Shown here: in pieces, positions 12,271 through 25,483 of the stretch | How the letters are laid out: each line of letters opens with the position of its first letter | Position numbering within the stretch: the stretch's first letter is position 1 | Assembly: GCF_022201045.2 (NCBI RefSeq) | Contig: NC_068563.1 | Coordinates: 29,671,001 to 29,735,000 of the forward strand | Length of the DNA stretch: 64,000 bases | Direction: 5' to 3' | Origin: Citrus sinensis | Lineage: Eukaryota > Streptophyta > Magnoliopsida > Sapindales > Rutaceae | Program-made: the position numbers and the translations under genes | The notes under the pieces: model-generated | What the model saw: the letters and a program-made list of their open reading frames with translations, nothing else | Database searches by the model: none | What the model was told of the DNA's origin: nothing

Positions 12271-13658
12271 TTGATTCCACAAATTACTGCTAGTTCCAGG
12301 AAAAAAAAAATCCAAAACATTTTTATAAATTTCAGCGACCTATAAATCAAATTGAAATGAAAGTTCGATAAGAAATTGAGAAATTACAATTACTTGCTTG
12401 TTTCAGAAGCTACACGAAACGGCAAGCAGTTTAAAACGTAAATGAAGTGTAAGAGAAGATATTGTTATAAAGAAAGTATTGGAGTGAGAAAGAATATGCT
12501 AAGAAGAGGAAGCGAACAAGAGCTTTGAAGCGATTGTGTTTCTAAAGGGAAAAAAAATATCAGAGACTGACGATCACGATCGCACGAGAGTGAGTGAGTG
12601 AATAGAGGTCATTGCTACGAGAGCGAGGGGCGGACATGGCACGATTCATTTTTGGGAATGGGGCGCTTTTATATGATTATTTTCTTTTTTGTTTCAAACA
12701 TCAAGAGGACACGTGGAAGCATTTTAATGGATAGAGCGGGTACTGAGATGTGGGCCCCGTTTGGGCGGGTTGATCGATTCACGGATCTTGAGCAAGTGCA
12801 AAGATCACGGGTTCGAGGAGCGCTGGACGGCTGAACAAGTGGACAGACGAACGTGTCCACGTCGTCAATTTTTTTTGTAAAGATAGTTTTATGTTTACTC
12901 TTGTTTCCATTTCTTTTTGCCTCTCAAGAAAATTGTGATGCAAATAAAACCAATTTTCTTTCTTTTATGCAGCGCATCTCACTTTGACTTTTTTTTTTGG
13001 TTTAAATATTTAGTACTAAAAAAAGGGGTAATGTCCAAGTAATCTGTCACATTATAGACACAATCAATTTTGCACATTATTTGGTTAGTAGAGTACGTGT
13101 ACGTCCGAGTTCCAACTGCGCGGATGCTTTCAACCAAATTTGGTGAAGACGATTGTGATGATTGATGTAACATTTGCGGCGAAAAAATGCCCGAGTCAAA
13201 TCATGGCAGGTATATGCATGTGAACGCGCTGGCTTTTTCTTTTACAAGAGTATCAATCAGCGATTGGAAAAGAAGCTTCACAAAGGATATTCATTTCTAG
13301 AAAGGATCAGGTCTCGCAATAACTTGACAATCTAACATGTAATTATTAGCAGCTGAAGGAGTCTGTTGTATGTCGTAGAGAAATCGCTAAAATTAAAGGC
13401 ATAAGTCCACAAGTAATTAATTAATAATAATGTTAAAAATAAGTCAAATGTAAGGTAAGTTATTAGACTCTTAAGTTCCAAGGTAAGAATTTAACAACAG
13501 CATTAAAAACAAATCTCCAACAATATCAAAATGATGGAAATTGAAACATGCTCAATAAGCCCTCCTCACTTGAGGTCTGTTCATCAATCACTTCGCACGT
13601 AGTATAAGGAAATTTACAAGAACATGATGTGAAAGAATTTGGAAAGAATTAGCAAATT
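12271..13658. other. phosphorylase promoter and intergenic DNA
   Basis: The phosphorylase leader and promoter lie in roughly 12271-12700 on the minus strand, and the 3' untranslated region of the kinase gene ends near 13500-13658. Between them I see only AT-rich DNA and no convincing gene or repeat. Confidence 0.5.
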
Positions 13659-15595
13659 TCATGCAGAAGTAAATTTATAGCTATCACCTTCATCATTACC
13701 GAATGAAATGTGCCTACTCTTCTTCTTTGCATCTCCGATGGGATAATGTGACTCAGAAGCAGAAGCAGGGGAAGAAGAAGAAGAAAAAGAAGAGGGTGCT
13801 TTTTCTCTGAAATCTTTTCGAATTTTCCATAATATCTCCGCACATTTCTTCATGGTAGGTCTTGATTGTCTCGTAGGCACGAGGCATACATCAGCAAGTC
13901 TAAGAATTTTCTCTACTGCCATGTTTGATGCTGGGGTCCTCCTTAGTCTTGGATCCATTACAAGTATTGCATCTCCTGCTTTTAAGCACTGCATTGCCTG
14001 CATTGCATACATTGGTAATTAAATTGTAGTGCTCATGTACTACATAAAGCAAAGCATCATATGCTGAAGGTATGATAACAAAATGAGAGGTCATGAGAGT
14101 ACTTACCCATCTTATTGTTACTCTCTCCTTTATTGGTTTCTTTGATTCAATTGGGTATCTTCCTGTCATCATTTCAACAAGCAATACGCCGAAGGAGTAC
14201 ACATCACTCTTTTCAGTAAGTTGATAAGTCCTGAGATAATCAGGATCCAAGTAACCAGCTGTTCCTTTCACTTGAGTAGAGATGTGACTTACAGCAGAAT
14301 CTTCTTCTGACATTCGAGCAAATCCAAAGTCTGTCACTTTGGCTCGGAGCTTCTCTGTAATGAGTATGTTTGATGCTTTTACATCTCTGTGTATTATAGG
14401 AGGATCTGTTGATTTTTAGCAAACAAAATTCAGATTTGCTTTTACAATTCCTAAACGGTGTGTATATCTTATGGCCTAGAGATGACAGCTCTCGATTCAA
14501 AATTTGAAACGTATACATTAACCATGACTAAGAAACTATCTAATCTTAAATTCTAGATTGAACTGATATTTGTTTTATGATGTACATACCAGAATATGTA
14601 TGGAGATAGGTGAGAGCATGAGCCACATCAATTGCAATATCCAAACGTTCCGCTAGTTCAAGGCCATTTCCTCCTCTACCTATATCATTAAATGGCTTTT
14701 CTTTAATTAAGAATCTTTAGCCGGCCCCAAGGTCATTTATTAGTTTCATATTTCAGGGTTTGCTATGACTTACCATCTAAATGTTCCCGAAGGGTCCCAT
14801 TGCCAACATATTCAACAACAATAATCCTCTCATCTCCATGCTCGAGAAATCCGAACAACTTCACCAAATTCAGATGCTCGATCTTGGACCAGGTCAATAT
14901 TTCATTCTTGAACTCCACCAGTAAGTACTTGTCATGCTTGTTCTGCCACAGTATTGACATTGTCATGCACAAAGATAGATAAGACTCATAAACGAAGAAT
15001 ATGACTTTAATTGTTTACCTTTCTAGCACGCTTCACGGCAACGACAGATCCATCCTTGAGCTTTCCCTTGTATACCGTTCCTGATCCGCCTTCCCCAATT
15101 TTATTTGCTGGTGAGAAATTTTCAGTTGCCTTGTATATCTCTTCAAAGGAGAAATTGATTGCGGTGGCCTGTCCACTCTTGGAACTAGGAGAAGAAACAT
15201 AGGAACACGAGGACTTTCTTGAACTCTTAGTGTTACTTTCTGTTGAATGATCTGTGGAATTCGCATCTGACAGGAAATTTTATAAGTGAAAAATTCATTC
15301 AACTAAACCTATATCATAGTCGCAGATTTGCACAATGACAGAATGACTTACATGACAGTCTGCTGACTTGACTGATACTTCCGCTGTCATCAATTGCACC
15401 ATTTCTGATGTTAGACTTTTGTCGCCTGGGAAGAAAGATTCTGAATATTGCTGTTACTTTCTTGGCTGCACCTATGATATAACTCAGGCCAGGGAAAGCG
15501 TGGTTATTGTTTTTACTGATATTCCCATGACGGGTATCAGATTTCTCTTTCATTTGGCTTGAGTAAACGTTACGAGGACTTGGTGTTTTCTTCAT
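13659..15595 (-). CDS. CRCK1: CRCK-type calmodulin-binding receptor-like cytoplasmic kinase
   Basis: Exons 15595-15352, 15266-15019, 14942-14774, 14679-14590, 14405-14107 and 13997-13659 join to 462 residues. The N-terminal 115 residues are Ser-rich with a short basic/hydrophobic patch and no clear signal peptide or ectodomain. The kinase domain has the glycine loop [11 protein letters not shown] (139-149), VAVK with Lys160, HRDVKASN (Asp258 catalytic), DFG (Asp276), and the plant activation segment [11 protein letters not shown]. All catalytic residues are present. The C-terminal tail is Ser/Lys-rich with a poly-Ser run. The sequence fits the CRCK1/2/3 group (Arabidopsis At5g58940 and relatives), whose members bind Ca2+/calmodulin; assignment to CRCK1 rather than CRCK2/3 rests mainly on gene neighbourhood and is less certain. 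Confidence 0.88.
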
Positions 15596-17154
15596 CTGCA
15601 GAGGTCGTGGTTCTGAGTAATCTGATCATATCTTTTGCCAAAGTTTGAAGGAAAATGGCTTTAGCTGTGTCCATGTTTTGTGTGACTGTATTTTATGTTT
15701 GAAGACCAATTCAAGCGGGAATAAATATTATTTACTTGATGTGTAGTGGATGACATACGGTAAAATAAATATAAAAATGAAACAATCAAAGGCAATTGTA
15801 CTCGGGAAATGAATAGAATACATCGCCAGTCAACACTGGAAAAGGTTGAATGAGTTTTTTTTCTTTTCTTTTTTTTTTCAAATTGTTAAATCTAAATTCA
15901 CTATATTGTAAATACAAGCTGAAATCTATTAGGAGTTTAGGAACCTGGATATAGACGCATATCCCACTGCTAGAGGTATGCCGAGTATTAGTTCAAAAGT
16001 CTACTATTAGTAATGTATTTGAGATGGGGATTAAACTAAGTCTTGTAGAAGCTCTAACTCATTAAGCATCAGTAATCCAGGCAGCAAATTTCCCGCTAAC
16101 ACGCTGTGATCAACCCAATTCTACTCTTTAAATTTTCTATTCTTGTTGGATACACCCTGGAAAATGCGGTACATTTATAGCATTTGCAGATTCACACAAA
16201 TCCCACGCTGTCGCGACCCGAAAGATAATCAAATCTCCAAGCAGATTTGTTCGTTTATTTATTTATTGTTATTATTATTATTTTGCAATAGCCATTGAAT
16301 ATGACTGCTACGTGTTCCAACTCAGCCACTAGCTCTATCAAATTTCCCATTGCTCGAAATGCTCTGCCGTCTAACGACTATACAAAAAAGTTGTTCTCAG
16401 TAGACAGACAGGACTGGCTTTTGTTAACTGAATATTAAACATCGACAACTCTGCTTTCTTGAAATATGACTTAGGGCAGCTAAACCCGAGTTTAAGCTCA
16501 GATTATTTATCTGGTAAAGGTCAATAATCTTTTTTCAAATATCACTTAGGGCAGCCATGGCTTCGTTCTTTTAAGTAAGCAAATTAAATAACAATTGAAT
16601 GGCTACACTGGATGAGAGATCAGAAAATGAAGCAAGCACGATCTCGTCTCTGAAAACGAGAATATATATAATCAAATGAAAAGGTAAAAATGAAAACTAT
16701 GCCTTGAATAAATGCACTTTTTATCTTACCTCATACAAGATGCTACAACTTTGGTACAATCAGGGATGCAATTATGCAAATATCATACCCTGTACAATTC
16801 TTTTATTTTGCAGGGAAAAAGAAAAAAGAAAAAAAAAGCCCTTTTCTTTTAATACAGGATTCAACCGCTATTTGGCAGGAGACTTGGACGTCGTTCATAA
16901 AGCTGTTAAGCAAAATTTAGTCAAACGTGTTTCAAGACAATAATTGACGGAATCAAACTACTTGACTCAATTTAACAGAATAACAAGTAAATAAAACAGG
17001 TAGTATAAAAGATGGTTGTTAAATCTTTGATTTTATGTAATTATAATTTTTTGTTCAGCATGTTGCTCAAATACCAAATGACATCTTAATAGCCTTGCTA
17101 ACCTCCGATAAGATCTGATAAAACAAAAACCAAGCTACAGAGAAAAGAAAGAAA
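15596..17154. other. intergenic stretch between kinase and PHT4 genes
   Basis: AT-rich DNA holding the kinase promoter (minus strand, from 15596 rightward) and the 3' flank of the transporter. A repeat-like piece near 15940-16080 is too worn to classify. No coding frame is convincing. Confidence 0.45.
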
Positions 17155-20100
17155 TCATTGTAATAGAAGAAACTCACCAGCTTCATCAAAATTCACTCTC
17201 TCTCCTGTAGAAAAGATGATGTAGAAAAGGGCAGAGAGGAAATATAAGAGCGATGTGAGTAACAGAAACCCTTGGAAAGAGCCCACAAGCTCCACAAAAA
17301 AACCAGCTCCAACTGTTCCTAAAATGGCAGCAAATGTTCCGGCAGTATTTGAGATTCCTATCACCAGAGAGAGAACATTTGTTATCAATTCAGAGATTTA
17401 GAGCGCTTTTGAATATTTCACGAGAAGGAGAAAATGTGACTATATGAGATCAAACATATACAAAGAAACAGATTTCATATACCGTGTAAAACACCAGAAT
17501 ATTGGGGAGCAATCTCCTGTAACAGAAACAAAAGAGTGACAGGTTAGAAGAAAGTGAAAATGTAATTTTAGTTCATACTACAATTTCTGTGTTATTAGAA
17601 CCTAAACCTGAAGATTCACAAGAAAACCCGAGTGACTGAAAGATTTCATTCCAATGGCTAAAGTCAGCCATGCAGACGCCATTACTGGACTTTTTGCTGC
17701 AGTTAACCCAATAAGTGCAATTCCCGGTGCGATAAAACCAATTGACTGAAAAAAAAGCCATGGATCCGATTCTTACAAGAAGAACAATGACATAATAAAA
17801 GAGTTAATGAAATACAAGAAGAAAGCAAACATTCAAAGGAAATTGAAAAGTAGTCTATTTCGCTTGCTTTCCAAGTTCACAAAATTTTCCGAACCACTTC
17901 ATTAATACCAGTGTGCTTGACTGTAACTATTTTATAAATGTGTATACTCACCACCCATGGAAGGAAAAGAAAGCATCATGCAATCAAAACCAAGAAAGAG
18001 ATACTGAGATAGCGTGACGCCTAAGAATATATTTCAAGAACTGTGACCGACAAGACTTTGATAAATTTTCTTATTTTTTTTCCAAAATAAATTTTACTTT
18101 CACATGCACAGTTTTAAAGAAAAGTAACTGTTGTTGGAGAACATGACAAGATAAATGTACAATATAATTTTTACAAGCGCATTCACTGATTGCAATTTTT
18201 AATTTCAATTCCTTCTTTTCCATGTCAGAACCAAATTCTTTCAAAACTATGGTTATATAGCATCATATAATATAAATCACATGCTAAGCTTCCTTGAAAA
18301 AAGTTGGTGTGATTTTTCTTTGACTTTTTATATTATCAGTGAAAAAAAGAGAAAAGGAAAAAAAAAAGGATGTTACCAAGGTAGGCTCATGAGCCCAGGA
18401 TAAAAAGACAGACCCTTAGCAGATATACACTGATGGCATTGAGTAGCATACCTGCAAGATCTTGCGAGTCAAAGTCACACTTGTGCCCCTCTGTATCAAC
18501 ATGTCTGACAATAAACCACCCAAGTATCCTGTAAATGCCATAACACTCCAAGGAACAGCACTAAACCATGATGCTTGTCTCAGGTCAATATGATATACCT
18601 GGAACCCATAAAAGGTCTGTGTTCAAGTAGGTATGCTCCAATCATGATGAAAAATCATGGACAAAAAATTATAAAGCCTTACAAAGTTGAAGTAGATTGG
18701 CATCCACGAAAGAATAACAAAAAAACCCTGCAAAAGATTTTTCAGAAGATTAGTTTGCATAACCATTTACCGCATAAAAAGGAGGGAGTATAATGCATAA
18801 TACACATCTTCAAAACCGGTGGAAATATTTACTCCAACCAAAATTCTCCAATTACTAAATTGCTACTTTATCTGTTAAAAAGCAGGTACAGCTTTACCAG
18901 AAAAAGAAGCAATAAATTGCTAAGGCTAAATTTTTCCCTTTAAACATAACTTTCTACATTTTTCCCTTTAAACATAACTTTTAAGAAAACTAAGGAAAGA
19001 GGTGCATGCATTACCCAACTATGCATGGCATTTGCAACGATTATGGACCATGTAGGCATTTTTGAGAGCAACCGCCTGAAAGGTGGAATTACTGTTGCTG
19101 GCTTATGTTTATTTCCCATCAGCAAGGGCTTCTGTTTCTCTCTCAGTATATACTCCAACTCATACTTTGATATGTGCGGATGTCGATCAGGGGTACTTGA
19201 TGTTGCAGACAACCAAACCAAAACCCATAGAAATCCAGATAATCCAAAAATTACAAACGGCCCAAAAATACCAGCTTGTGACATGAGAATTGGTGATAAC
19301 ACCAGTCCTATTGCATTTCCAGATGTAAATCCACCCATTGCAATAGCAACAGCCCTAGCTCGTTCTGTTTGAGGAAACCATCTAAAAAAGCATAGGAGTT
19401 TCTCTCAACATTTCTGCTTCACAGACCTTTTACTTTAATACAGAACTTAATTACGGGCACATGATGTCATGTGTTTATCAATTTATGCAAATCATCATCA
19501 AATAGCAATGGTTTTACCTTGCAACCATATTGTTCATCGCAGGAAGAGCCACACCTTCTGCTAGTCCAACAACAGCTCGCATTGCCAGCAGAGCCAATAA
19601 AGAAGTATCAGCAGCCCAAGGAGTAAGAAAAGTAGCTAATGACCATAACGCCACACCCCATGCCATGACTATCTTCCCACCATAATAATCCACCAAAGTT
19701 CCTCCAGCTATCGGTGAAACCAGGTATCCCCAGAGGAAAGATGACTGCCGCAAGTGTTCATTAATTGGTCAGATAAATGTGAGCGGTTTTAATCGAAGCA
19801 TGCTTATCAGTATCACAATTGATTATTTGGAAAACATCTCAAGCCTAGATTGGACCTGTAAAAAATCACTTCACAAGAATTGACATTGCTTCCCAATTAA
19901 AGCTCAAGCATAGTATCCATTTTCATTTGCTTGTCATTTGTTCATTACATTTAAGATGCTCTAGTCATTTGTTCACTGCATTTAAGATGCGCTCTCTAGT
20001 GGAAAATTCTAATCATTTTCCAGGACAAAATCCTAAAGGTTGCCATTTTCAAAGCTGATACCTGCCACGAGGAAGAGCAACTTTATCACATGTTCATTTG

Positions 20101-20760
20101 ATTTATTTGCGAAAAAAGCACGCCAAAACATAGTCACTTAATTTTTTTTAAAGAGTTTAGTAACTTCAACATGCAAATCTCTCGAAGCTAAGGACATAAA
20201 CAATTTCCAGTAACTCATTTATGCTCACTTTCCTCAGCAACCGAAAAAAAAAAAGCTATGAACAATTGAAAAAGGCTCAATAATTATGACAATTGAAAGT
20301 GATATAAGTCAAAAAAACAAAGAGAGGGGAAAAAAACAACCTGAACTATACCGGAAAACGATCGGCTCCAGCCATGAGCAAGAGACAACGGTACAATCGC
20401 CACCGACATTACAACTCTATCAGCATTACAAAGCGCCAGCGCCAAAGCAAGCATCGACACAACTTTGACTCTCTCCGAAGTAATAAACTCCAGAAAATTC
20501 GGCGCCAGCGCTTCATCCTCGTTCGGCGCCAAATCAAATGACTTGTCGTTCGATGAAACTCCCGTCCTCACTCGACATCCGACAATCGTACGCAATCCAA
20601 CTGAGCCACTGTTCGAAGAGACGTTTCTGAAGAGTTTTCGGTTCGTTGATTTGTAAGGAAATTGTGAAGAAAATTGAAGGTTGATCGATTTAATTCCGAT
20701 GAATTTGTTGTTGATGTGAACGTAAATTGGTCGATACGTTGAGAGTGAACAAGAGCTCAT
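17155..20760 (-). CDS. PHT4;3: PHT4-family plastid anion/phosphate transporter
   Basis: Exons 20760-20341, 19744-19518, 19381-19015, 18727-18683, 18598-18452, 17745-17608, 17516-17483 and 17357-17155 join to 526 residues. The ATG at 20760 is the first in frame and opens a Ser/Asn/Lys-rich, acid-poor leader of 60-100 residues that looks like a chloroplast transit peptide. The core is a 12-helix major-facilitator fold of the SLC17/PHT4 type, with LCNADRVVMSVAIVPL, SSFLWGYLVSPIAGGTLVDYYGGK and ARWFPQTERARAVA. It probably moves phosphate or an organic anion across a plastid membrane with Na+ or H+. The best fit is the PHT4;2/PHT4;3 pair (probable anion transporters 3 and 4); gene order next to PHS2 and an OCTOPUS-like gene favours that. 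The last exon could instead end by splicing at GCTG/GTGAGT near 17180, which would change only the last few residues. Confidence 0.88.
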
Positions 20761-22018
20761 GTTGAATCTTGAGTGTGAGTGCGAAACTCTGAGCAAGCCG
20801 CCAGGAATTAAAAAAAAACCGTTGAATCTATGTAATGGCTTATATACCCTCGCGTTTTTTAATAACTGCGACGGTAGATTAGTAGTTTGTTGATATTTGG
20901 AGGGTTGAAGTGTAACCGCCGATATTATATTCAAAATTAGGTGTTTTATCCGTTTGGCTCGTCACCGTGTCGTGGTGGTGAACGAAAATGATAAAAAGGA
21001 ATTAAACAGTATTATTACTTATTATCCATTTTTTTTGTATTTGATAACATTTTCTCTACAACGTCCGACCAATCTTTCTTTTGAAAACATATACATGTCT
21101 ATCCTCTAACTGCTGATCCCGCTAATCAAATGTCGTAGTTTCCAATGCCACATGCGCCATCAGCTAATTTTTTTTTTTGTTTTTCAAGTAACAACTACTC
21201 CTTCGCCTACTTTTTTGGGATAAGCTCTATTTAAAAGTCTAGATTTTAGAAAATTTAGGTAGATTTTGAATTGTAAATATTAAAAATAATAATGTAAATT
21301 ACAAGAGATAAATGTTGTATTAGATGCACCTCATTGAGATATATGTATATATTATCCTTCAAGGTGAGTGTTTGTAATGATTCGAACTCATCAGCGGAAC
21401 CTATTCTGCCTTTGATACATAGTGCCTGTTTGGTATGACTTATTTAAGAACCATAAGTGCTTATTTAATCGTATAAGCACTTTTTAAAATTTTTTATGGT
21501 GTTTGGTTATTTTTTTAGTAGAATTTTTTTAGCTTAAATAAGCTAATTTACCTCTACTAGCAAAAGCCCAAAATTTGAGCTTTTGGGAGTAGAGATTATA
21601 GAGCTTTTCTAAAAATATATAATATAAAAAATATCACACAGTTTAATGGTTCAAAAGTGCTTTTTTTATTGACAACCAAACACCCAATGACTTTGTCTAA
21701 AAGCTCTATTAGTATAAGCTCTAGTGCTATAAGCTCTACTGTTATAAGCTCTATTTAATAAGCTGTACCAAACGGAGCCATAGTCTCATAACAAACATGC
21801 TTTCAGCAAATCAAACTTTGGCAAATTAGCATGATTTGCTTACTCTTTATAAGAGATTGTGAGATTCAAGTTGAATTCTCAAACAAGGTTCATTCAGACC
21901 GTAAGCAAGCTAATTACAAGAAGCAAAATCAGTACTTGGAATTCACAACAAGCACTAGTGCACTAACCCATATTTGTTGAATGTATGGATTGCACTCATA
22001 TACAAATGTCAAATTAAA
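20761..22018. other. PHT4 promoter side and intergenic DNA with a MITE
   Basis: This holds the transporter promoter (minus strand), a bounded 356-bp MITE at 21423-21778, and the 3' flank of the thioesterase gene. I see nothing else coding. Confidence 0.5.
21423..21778. mobile_element. hAT-like MITE with nested inverted repeats
   Basis: The left end TGCCTGTTTGGTA is mirrored by the right end, which inverted reads GCTCCGTTTGGTA. A second inverted pair lies further in: GGTGTTTGGTTATTTTT on the left and, inverted, GGGTGTTTGGTTGTCAAT on the right. Many AGAGCTTATA units fill the flanks of the element. CATAG occurs just outside both ends (21418-21422 and 21779-21783) and may be all or part of a target duplication. 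There is no coding capacity. The superfamily is uncertain because the duplication is shorter than the 8 bp usual for hAT. Confidence 0.7.
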
Positions 22019-23025
22019 TCACATCTTGCTAGGCTGTCGACCAAACAATGAATGTCGTCCTTCAGCAATTACTTCTCCAGTTGCTTTGTTTCTCATAAGA
22101 ACGATCGTTCCAGAGTAACCTCCTCTTTGTCCTAATACCCTTCCTGTAATCTCCAACTCATCCTGTAACATGCAAACTTCATATCAAAATGGTACCAAAC
22201 AAGATACAAGTTTCGTTTATTTCTTCAAATACACTAAGACAAGGTCATGTTCCATGGTGCATACAAAGAAAACGAGCCATTTTTCAGGAGTTGAACAATG
22301 CAAAGCAAAAGAAAAAAAAAAATTTGAGCAAGAGCTAGCAAATTTACAACTCACACCAAGGTTGTGAACATGTAATGACTGATTTCCCACTAACATATCA
22401 TGATCTCACATGTCAAAATCATCAGTATCAAGTCAGTTGCTGATACTCGAACCTAGCAAGTTCCTAGCAATTAGATAACAGGTTTGTATGGGATCTTGTA
22501 AAGACTTTTTGTTCCAAAATAATGTTGGCAACACCCATTTAAACTATAGACATCCATTTAAGTAAAAGTTCATACTGTACAGAATCAGCTTTGCACGCTT
22601 ACATTAACTTTAGCAGTTGATACAAAGGAGATGGACATGTCCACTGAAACTTTCATGGGAAGACCCTCAACGTAGACGACAGCCCCACCAACTTCATCCA
22701 CGAGGTTAGCAATTGCACCATTAGCCAAATTTCCATTCCTATCCTGCCACAATAAAAACCTAATCAACACAATCATCCTTTCATTTATCTAACGATGTAA
22801 CTAATGATCTTGGTTGACGGTAGAGCTTACAGTGAGACGAGGAGGGACCTTGAAAGTACAGGAGACAAGGCCTGGCTCCACTCGATCAACTCTTATACCT
22901 CTCAAGGCAAAGTCTTCGTAGAAGCTGAATTCAGTTGCCCCAACTCGGTACGAGTGAATGGCAAGTCGAGCCACACTATCTGATTCTTCCTGGTTCAGTT
23001 CCAAACACTGTCTCGCCTTCTCCAT
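22019..23025 (-). CDS. hotdog-fold acyl-CoA thioesterase, ACOT13-like
   Basis: Exons 23025-22831, 22743-22603 and 22162-22019 join to 159 residues, a normal length for this single-hotdog family, with the first in-frame ATG at 23025. These enzymes hydrolyse acyl-CoA esters to free acid and CoA as homotetramers. The family core is visible as NGAIANLVDEVGGAVV (73-88) on the hotdog helix, followed by VSVDMSISF and the C-terminal NKATGEVIAEGRHSLFGRQ. Asn68 and Asp81 align with the catalytic Asn and Asp of human THEM2/ACOT13, while the His of its HGG motif is Asn73 here. No targeting peptide is obvious. The substrate cannot be told from sequence. It sits between the PHT4 and OCTOPUS-like genes. Confidence 0.85.
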
Positions 23026-25483
23026 TTCCCACTCTTACAAAAGTAACAGTATAAAACGGTCAATTTTGAAAAGTGCCGATAGCAATCTCGACAACGTCGA
23101 GAATCGTATTGATCTAAATTCTCTAGTGAGGTCATGCTTCACAGCTTCAGATAATGTACTTTTCCGGATACGACGTCGTTTAGAAACTTAAATATTATAA
23201 CATGATTACATAAGCAACCGAATTGAAGATTTGGGATTTGCGATTGAATCGAATAAATGTTGGCATAAATTTTTGGCGTTCAAAATGGATAGATGACTTG
23301 ATTTGAGATTGTTAAAGCCACTTACCGGCGGTTTCACGGCGTTGATTTGCGGGCAACAGCAACTGTCTCGATCGTTTCACAACGCAAGATTGCACAAGGC
23401 TGCTGAAATCAAAATACCCTTTGCTTTCAGATCGCTTCCTGTTCTGCCTTCGAATGGAGAAAATGAGAAATGAAGTAATAACATTTTAGTCTCTAATTTC
23501 TATTAGTTTCCAGATAAGTACATAAGTTTTAATTTGCATCAACAATAATGTTATATATCCTAAATATTAATCCTAAAATTTATCCCAATTGACGTGGCAG
23601 TTATATGACATTCTACTTATAAATTTATTTTAAATTAAAATAGATCCTTCTAAAATAATTTATTTAAAATAAATCTCTTTATTTCTTTTACAACCAAAAG
23701 TCTTTTGTCCTATTGTTCTTGACTTGGCTGCAAATTGAACATATTTTTATTTTTTTATATAAATAAAATTATCTGACAATAAATAATAAATTAAAAAAAA
23801 ATAATGTAAAATAAATAAATATTTAAAAAAATAAATCCTGACTTCAAATTAAAAAATAAATAACACCTCAAACAAACTTTTTTTAAAAAAAATTCTTATC
23901 AATAAGTTTCTTATGAAACTGTAAAATATTATATAAATCTAATATTTTTATCACTTTAACTTTATAAAAAAATTATTTTTTCTAATTTTACCCTCAGTCA
24001 ATTAAAATTATCGGAATATCACCCCTCGAATATTTTTAAAAACACTGTCTTTTTTAAAAATTTATCAAAACTTGTTTCTCACATGAATAATTAACCCTTT
24101 TTAGTGCTTTAATCAGCACCATTGAAATGTCTTGGAATTTATTGGGAATTATCTGCTGTCTGCGCATTCATTTTGGTGCTTTGATCAACACCATTGAAAT
24201 GACTTGGAATTTCTTGGGAGTTATCTGGTGTCCGCGTATTCATGCGAAAAATTTGTTTGTTAACTGGAAAACTATTTATATTTTTCTTGGGAATTAATGA
24301 ATTAAATATTATTAGGCTCTCAATTCTAGAACTAAAGCCTGGTGTCCAAAGCACACTCTCTAGGAATAATCAGTTTTCTTTTGGATTTTTTTAATTCTAA
24401 ATGTCGTGTCTTAAGTGAAGTTGACTTGAGATTTTGTGGACGCACACGAGGAGCAAATTGTATCTAGTGCATCTTTGGGCTCCTCGATTAACTCAAGCAT
24501 TTCCAAAGTGGGCCGAAAATCGATACGGTGCTGGTCTCCATTTCCAGCAATATAAAAAAAATTTATTTCCAAAAAAAAAAAAAGATTGAAGAAATTTTTC
24601 GAGAATCATTTCTTATAAGATAAATTATGAAATAAGATGGAAAATTTCAAGTTCATAATGCAGTGAACTATTGAAAATTGATTTTCATGACTCAGTTTGA
24701 GTTCTTCTGAATAAAAAAATTTAATAGAATGAGCCAAATAAAATAATAATAATGATGGGTAAGAAATTATTAAAAATATCATAGATTGTATATTAGCTTT
24801 AGGCAAATCTCTAGCTATGTTATTGTTAGCACTCAAAAACTAATACTTAATAGTAATATTGTACTTAAATAGTTGATGAGATACAAAATTTTGTATCTAA
24901 TTTTCTAATTTTTCAATAATTTTTACATACATTTTTTTAAAAAAAAAGTCGTTTTAATTTATTCTATAATTTTGCATACTTAACCATCTATAATTTAAAA
25001 CCTCTTTCATTCCACAACTAATTAATTCATATATTTTTTAAAAGTCACATTTATTAAATTTAATTTAACAATAATTCAACTCATGGAGATCAAAATCAAA
25101 CCTCACATTAATTGAAATGAACAAAGATTCATTGTTGAGTTGATTTTTTACTTTTTTTATTGAGCATATCAATAGTTGTTAAGTAAGATAAATAAAAAAG
25201 ATAAAAAAAAACATAAAATAAATATTAATAATTAATTTTTTATTTAATAAAAAATAAGTTCTGGATGCTAATTAAAATATATAATTAGTTGTTACCAAAT
25301 GTTAGCCACCCATTAAATAAGTGCAAGAAGAGGTTTTTTAAGGGTTTTTCAGTTTCATTCCCCCGTAACAATTAACCTTCGGCCCTTCCCACACTCGGTA
25401 CTGTCTTATCAGTTATAACTTAAATCTCTTTTTATCTTTGTTTGTAACATGAGCACACCACTCAGTGTTCTTCAGTCAGAGCC
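23026..25483. other. intergenic, AT-rich, between thioesterase and OCTOPUS-like genes
   Basis: Divergent promoters of the thioesterase (minus) and OCTOPUS-like gene (plus) share this stretch. It contains a 72-bp tandem repeat (separate entry) and long AT-rich runs. No gene was seen. Confidence 0.5.
24104..24247. repeat. 72-bp tandem repeat, two units
   Basis: Units 24104-24175 and 24176-24247 both run GTGCTTT.ATCA.CACCATT and on through CTTGGAATTT, TGTC.GCG and ATTCAT, with around ten differences. It is an old local duplication in intergenic DNA with no sign of coding function. Confidence 0.85.
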
